Source of the DNA: JBGPHT01 sp041484525
GTDB lineage: Bacteria > Acidobacteriota > Terriglobia > Bryobacterales > Bryobacteraceae
Direction: 5' to 3'
DNA length: 9,325 nucleotides
Assembly: GCA_041484525.1 (NCBI GenBank)
Contig: JBGPHT010000229.1
Location: forward strand, 1-9,325
Shown one piece after another: positions 6,317 through 9,325 of this stretch (positions are counted from its first letter, which is position 1; each line of letters begins with the position of its first letter). A program made the translations under genes and the position numbers. The notes beneath the pieces are model-generated. The model made no database searches. It was not told the DNA's origin and saw only the letters and a list, made by a program, of their open reading frames with translations.

Positions 6317-7588
6317 ATGAAATACCGACTCTGCACTCTTGTGCTCGGCGCCGCCGGCAGTCTCTTCGCAAGCGACCTCACCGGCGATTGGGAATTCTCC
6401 AGCAAGTACCTGGGCGATGTCACCTACGCCCGCGTCACTCTCCAGGCGAAGGGTGAAAAGCTGACCGGCAGCTTCAACGAGCTGAAGCTGGAAGGCACCA
6501 TCAAAGGCGACGAATTCTCGTTCGCCGCCAAGCGCCCGAACGGCGATCGCTTCGGGGACTTCAAGGGGCAAGTACGCGGCGATCGACTGGAAGGCACTGC
6601 CGAGTGGACGGGGAATCGCAAGGTGACGTGGTCCGCCAAGCGCGTCGCGCAGCCGCCGGCCGAGCCTCGCACGCATGATTTCGAGCCCAAGGAATTTCAC
6701 CGCGTGTTCTCGGATGCCATTCCGCCGGTGCTGCACATCTTCCCCGGCGATACGGTGCGGACCTGGACGGTGGACGCGGGCGGCACCGACAGCAGCGGCG
6801 TGCGCCGCTCGCAGGGAGGCAATCCGGAGACGGGACCTTTCTATATCGAAGGCGCGTTCCCGGGCGACACCCTGGTGGTGAAGCTGAACAAGGTCCGGCT
6901 CAATCGCGACTCCGCTTTCAGCGGCAGCCAGATCGTCGGCTCGGCGCTCAATCCCGGATATGTGCAGCGCACCAAGTACAACGACGACTTCGACAGCGAG
7001 TGGGTGCTCGACCGGGAGAAGGGCGTGGCGCGCCTGAAAAAGCCGAGTGAGCATCTCAAGAATTACACCGTCAAGCTGGCGCCGATGCTGGGTTGCATCG
7101 CGGTAGCGCCGCCGGCCCACCAGGCCATGCGCACCGGTTTTCTCGGTTCCTACGGCGGCAACATGGATTACAACCGGATGCGCGAGGGGACCACGGTCTA
7201 CCTTCCCGTCTACGCGCCGGGCGCGCTGCTCTTCGTCGGCGACGGACACGCCGCCCAGGGAGATGGCGAGCTGACCGGCGATGCGCTCGAAACTTCCATG
7301 CAGGTGGAGTTCACGGTGAATCTGGTGAAGGGCCAGGCCACCGGCCAGCCGCGAGCCGAGAACGATGAGTATCTGATGTCGCTCGGAATCGGGAATTCGC
7401 TGGGCGACGCCTTGCAGTCTGCCACGACGCAATTAGTCAACTGGCTGCAGCGCGACTATAAGCTCGAACCCAATGAGGCGGCTATCGTTCTGGGCACGGC
7501 CATGCAGTACAATATCGCCGAAGTGGTCGATCCTCTGGTACACGTGGTGGCGAAGATCCGCAAGGACGCGGTCGCCGGTTTGAAGTGA
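6317..7588 (+). CDS. Exported acetamidase/formamidase family protein with extra N-terminal beta domain
   Basis: This 423-residue protein begins with a signal peptide (MKYRLCTLVLGAAGSLFAS, cleavage near residue 19). Residues about 20-110 form a separate beta-rich domain with repeating short strands (LTGDWEFS, GEKLTGSF, LEGTIKGDEFSFAAK, DRLEGTAEW), like the small lipocalin-like domains attached to many Acidobacterial secreted proteins. From about 118 on lies an FmdA/AmdA-type (PF03069) domain that hydrolyses small amides to ammonia and an acid. It includes FPGDTVRTWT (142-151), GPFYIEGAFPGDTLVVKL (173-190), GGNMDYNRMREGTTVYLPV (280-298) and GDGHAAQGDGELTG (308-321). The substrate is not predictable. 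AGGAG lies six bases before the ATG. The stop overlaps the GTG start of the deacylase gene, so both enzymes are co-expressed and probably act on related N-acyl or amide compounds outside the cytoplasm. Confidence 0.88.
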   Translation: MKYRLCTLVLGAAGSLFASDLTGDWEFSSKYLGDVTYARVTLQAKGEKLTGSFNELKLEGTIKGDEFSFAAKRPNGDRFGDFKGQVRGDRLEGTAEWTGNRKVTWSAKRVAQPPAEPRTHDFEPKEFHRVFSDAIPPVLHIFPGDTVRTWTVDAGGTDSSGVRRSQGGNPETGPFYIEGAFPGDTLVVKLNKVRLNRDSAFSGSQIVGSALNPGYVQRTKYNDDFDSEWVLDREKGVARLKKPSEHLKNYTVKLAPMLGCIAVAPPAHQAMRTGFLGSYGGNMDYNRMREGTTVYLPVYAPGALLFVGDGHAAQGDGELTGDALETSMQVEFTVNLVKGQATGQPRAENDEYLMSLGIGNSLGDALQSATTQLVNWLQRDYKLEPNEAAIVLGTAMQYNIAEVVDPLVHVVAKIRKDAVAGLK

Positions 7589-9180
7589 GTTGCCGAATGG
7601 GCAATCGGAAATCCCGCGGGAATTGCCGCTGGGCAGGCCTGTTGCTCGCGGCCGCACCCGTCCTCGCGATAGCCGCCGATTATGACGTTCTGATCCAGAA
7701 CGCCCGCGTGATCGACGGCAGCGGCAATGCCTGGTTCCGCGCCGATATCGCCGTGAAGGATAGCCGGATCGCCGCTATCGGCCGCCTGGGCAATGCGTCC
7801 GCGACCCGCACCATCGACGCGCAGGAACGCATCGTGGCGCCGGGTTTCATCGACGTTCACACCCACATCGAAGGCGGCATCGAAGGGCATCCGCGCGGCG
7901 ACAATTTTCTGCTCGACGGCGTCACCACGGTGATCACCGGCAACTGCGGCAGCTCGGAGCTGAATCTGGCCGCGTGGTTCGATAAGCTGCGCAAGCTCGG
8001 CCTGGGGCTCAACGTGGCTTCGCTCGTCGGCCACAACAGCGTGCGTCGCGAGGTGATGGGCGCGGCCAATCGCGCGGCCAGTCCGGAAGAGATCCGAAAG
8101 ATGCAGTCGCTGGTGGATAAGGCGATGCGCGAAGGCGCGGTGGGATTCTCGACCGGCCTCGAATACATTCCCGGGACGTACTCGAACACGGCGGAAGTGG
8201 TCGCGTTGGCCAAGGCGGCGGCCGCCCACGGGGGCATCTACACCAGCCACATGCGGGATGAGGGCATACACGAAATCGAGGCCATCACCGAGACCGTGAA
8301 CGTGGGCAAGGAAGCCGGCATGCCGGTCGAGATCTCGCATCTTAAGATCGACCGGCGGCGGGTGTGGGGCGCGAGCGATCAATCGCTGGCGCTGATCGAA
8401 AAGTTTCGGCGCGAGGGCGTGGATGTGACGGCCGATCAATATCCGTACGATCGCGCCAGCACCAACCTCGGCATCCGTCTGCCCTCGTGGGCGCTGGCTG
8501 ACGGCAAGATCAAGGAGCGTCTGGCGGACCCCGCCACGCGACGCAAGATCGCGGACGAAATGAAGCGGAGCCTCGCCGACATGGGCGAGCCCGACTACTC
8601 TTTCGCCACGGTGGCCCGCTTCGCGCCGGACACGGCCTACGAAGGCAAAACGATCTCCGAGATCGATGCGCTGAAGGGCCGCGAACCGGGCGCCGCCAAT
8701 GAAATCGAAACCATTTTCGATCTGATGAATGCGGGCGGCGCGGGAATGATTTACCGGTTGATGGGCGATGTCGATATCGAACGCATCATGCGCTATCCGT
8801 TCACCGCGATCGCGAGCGACGGCAGCGTCATCGTACCAGGCGCCGGCAATCCGCATCCCCGCTCCTACGGAACCAATGCCCGGGTCCTCGCCGAATATGT
8901 CCGCGCGCGCGGTGTGTTGACGCTGGAGGATGCGATTCGCCGCATGACGTCGCTACCGGCGCGCACGTTCGCTCTGCGCGACCGCGGATTGATCCGCGAA
9001 GGCATGGCGGCGGACCTGGTCATCTTCGATCCGGCGCGTGTCCAGGATCAGGCGACGTACGTCAAGCCGCATCAATTCTCGCAAGGCTTTGACTTCGTGC
9101 TGGTGAATGGGCAGGTCGTCGTGGACAATGGAAAGCTCACCTACGCGCGTCCGGGCCAGACGCTTCTACATCCTTATTAG
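7585..9180 (+). CDS. Exported N-acyl-D-amino-acid deacylase-like amidohydrolase
   Basis: This 531-residue metal-dependent amidohydrolase is of the D-aminoacylase type, predicted to cleave the acyl group from N-acyl-D-amino acids or similar. A hydrophobic leader (AGLLLAAAPVLAIAA, 17-31) suggests export. The barrel shows the family metal pattern: GFIDVHTH (87-94; H92, H94), TGNCG (118-122, bridging C121), TSHMRDEG (220-227, H222), EISHLK (249-254, H252) and ASDGS (410-414, D412). The C-terminal part (RMTSLPARTFALRDRG, 453-468; GMAADLVIFDP, 473-483) is the usual sandwich-domain signature. The GTG at 7585 overlaps the amidase stop as GTGA. An in-frame ATG at 7597 is an equally possible start and keeps the leader intact. 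Length is normal for the family. The last few residues (HPY) may be derived from the adjoining reverse-transcriptase fragment. Confidence 0.9.
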   Translation: MSCRMGNRKSRGNCRWAGLLLAAAPVLAIAADYDVLIQNARVIDGSGNAWFRADIAVKDSRIAAIGRLGNASATRTIDAQERIVAPGFIDVHTHIEGGIEGHPRGDNFLLDGVTTVITGNCGSSELNLAAWFDKLRKLGLGLNVASLVGHNSVRREVMGAANRAASPEEIRKMQSLVDKAMREGAVGFSTGLEYIPGTYSNTAEVVALAKAAAAHGGIYTSHMRDEGIHEIEAITETVNVGKEAGMPVEISHLKIDRRRVWGASDQSLALIEKFRREGVDVTADQYPYDRASTNLGIRLPSWALADGKIKERLADPATRRKIADEMKRSLADMGEPDYSFATVARFAPDTAYEGKTISEIDALKGREPGAANEIETIFDLMNAGGAGMIYRLMGDVDIERIMRYPFTAIASDGSVIVPGAGNPHPRSYGTNARVLAEYVRARGVLTLEDAIRRMTSLPARTFALRDRGLIREGMAADLVIFDPARVQDQATYVKPHQFSQGFDFVLVNGQVVVDNGKLTYARPGQTLLHPY

Positions 9181-9325
9181 ACAGGTTGCGGGAGCGGATG
9201 CAGAAGTTCGGGCTGGAGCTACACCCGGAGAAGACGCGACCGATCGAGTTTGGGGGCTACGCGGAGGAAGGCCGGAAGCGGAGAGGAGAGGGCAAACCCG
9301 AGACTTTCGATTTTCCGGGCTTCCC
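9174..9325 (+). pseudogene. 5'-truncated group II intron reverse transcriptase/maturase fragment
   Basis: Read in the frame with a codon at 9186, the sequence encodes LRERMQKFGLELHPEKTR, then IEFGGYAEEGRKRRGEGKPE and TFDFPGF, running off the window end. This is the conserved block just after the YADD catalytic region in group II intron-encoded RTs (LtrA type: LRERL-KFGLELHPEKTRLIEFG...RGEGKPETFDFLGF). The catalytic core and all N-terminal parts are absent, and no start codon or ribosome site precedes it. Two positions that are normally Leu are Pro (TRPIEF, DFPGF), consistent with loss of constraint. Similarity may begin at about 9174 (LLDRLRERM), which would overlap the last codons of the deacylase in another frame. 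Whether downstream RT and intron RNA domains persist cannot be seen here. Confidence 0.75.

Noticed and set aside
6233..7432. 399-codon open frame on the minus strand, antisense to the amidase
   Set aside because: The plus-strand amidase motifs and Shine-Dalgarno are clear. The antisense frame has no recognisable domain, and its composition is that of a shadow frame.
7456..8856. 466-codon open frame on the minus strand, antisense to the deacylase
   Set aside because: The plus-strand protein has a full amidohydrolase motif set. The antisense product is rich in His, Arg and Ala without recognisable domains, a usual by-product of GC-rich codon bias.

Overview
The window looks like a piece of a high-GC chromosome of an Acidobacteriota bacterium, probably of the Solibacter/Bryobacter type. 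This is an inference from gene content: a DUF1080 protein and a second secreted concanavalin-like protein, a C-terminal remnant of a WD40/PD40-like propeller protein, a Tat-exported GH51 enzyme, an orphan Flp pilin and a group II intron reverse-transcriptase fragment. No rRNA or other taxonomic marker is present. Coding density is high, with no gene-free stretch above about 170 bases and no tRNA, rRNA or CRISPR array seen.

Left part (64-2826, minus strand): a compact three-gene operon read right to left. It encodes an ABC ATPase, a membrane protein that joins an ABC-2 type permease to a GldG-like extracytoplasmic domain, and a secreted concanavalin-like beta-sandwich protein. The ATPase and permease genes overlap by 14 bases, and the permease starts at a TTG with a strong Shine-Dalgarno sequence. 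The third gene follows 8 bases after the permease, with its Shine-Dalgarno overlapping the permease stop codon.

Middle (2863-4134, minus strand): a 138-residue remnant of a beta-propeller protein that lacks its N-terminal part and a ribosome binding site, then an intact secreted DUF1080 (3-keto-disaccharide hydrolase-like) protein. A small Flp-type pilin gene (4301-4486, plus) is read divergently from the DUF1080 gene and has no pilus assembly genes nearby. It converges on a GH51 alpha-L-arabinofuranosidase-like gene (4518-6173, minus). A perfect 12-bp inverted repeat fills the gap between the two convergent genes and ends on the first base of the GH51 stop codon.

Right part (6317-9180, plus): a two-gene operon divergent from GH51. 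It encodes an exported acetamidase/formamidase-family protein with an additional N-terminal beta-rich domain, then an exported N-acyl-D-amino-acid deacylase-like metal amidohydrolase, joined by a GTGA overlap. The window ends in a 5'-truncated group II intron reverse transcriptase/maturase fragment that abuts, or slightly overlaps, the deacylase stop codon.

Overall theme: export-oriented breakdown of plant or microbial polymers (arabinosides, oxidised disaccharides, N-acyl amino acids or amides), with scars of gene loss and mobile-element activity. I did not find a clearly new multi-gene system. The most unusual items are the fused GldF/GldG-like transporter with its secreted partner, the two-domain amidase coupled to the deacylase, and the reverse-transcriptase junction at the deacylase 3' end.
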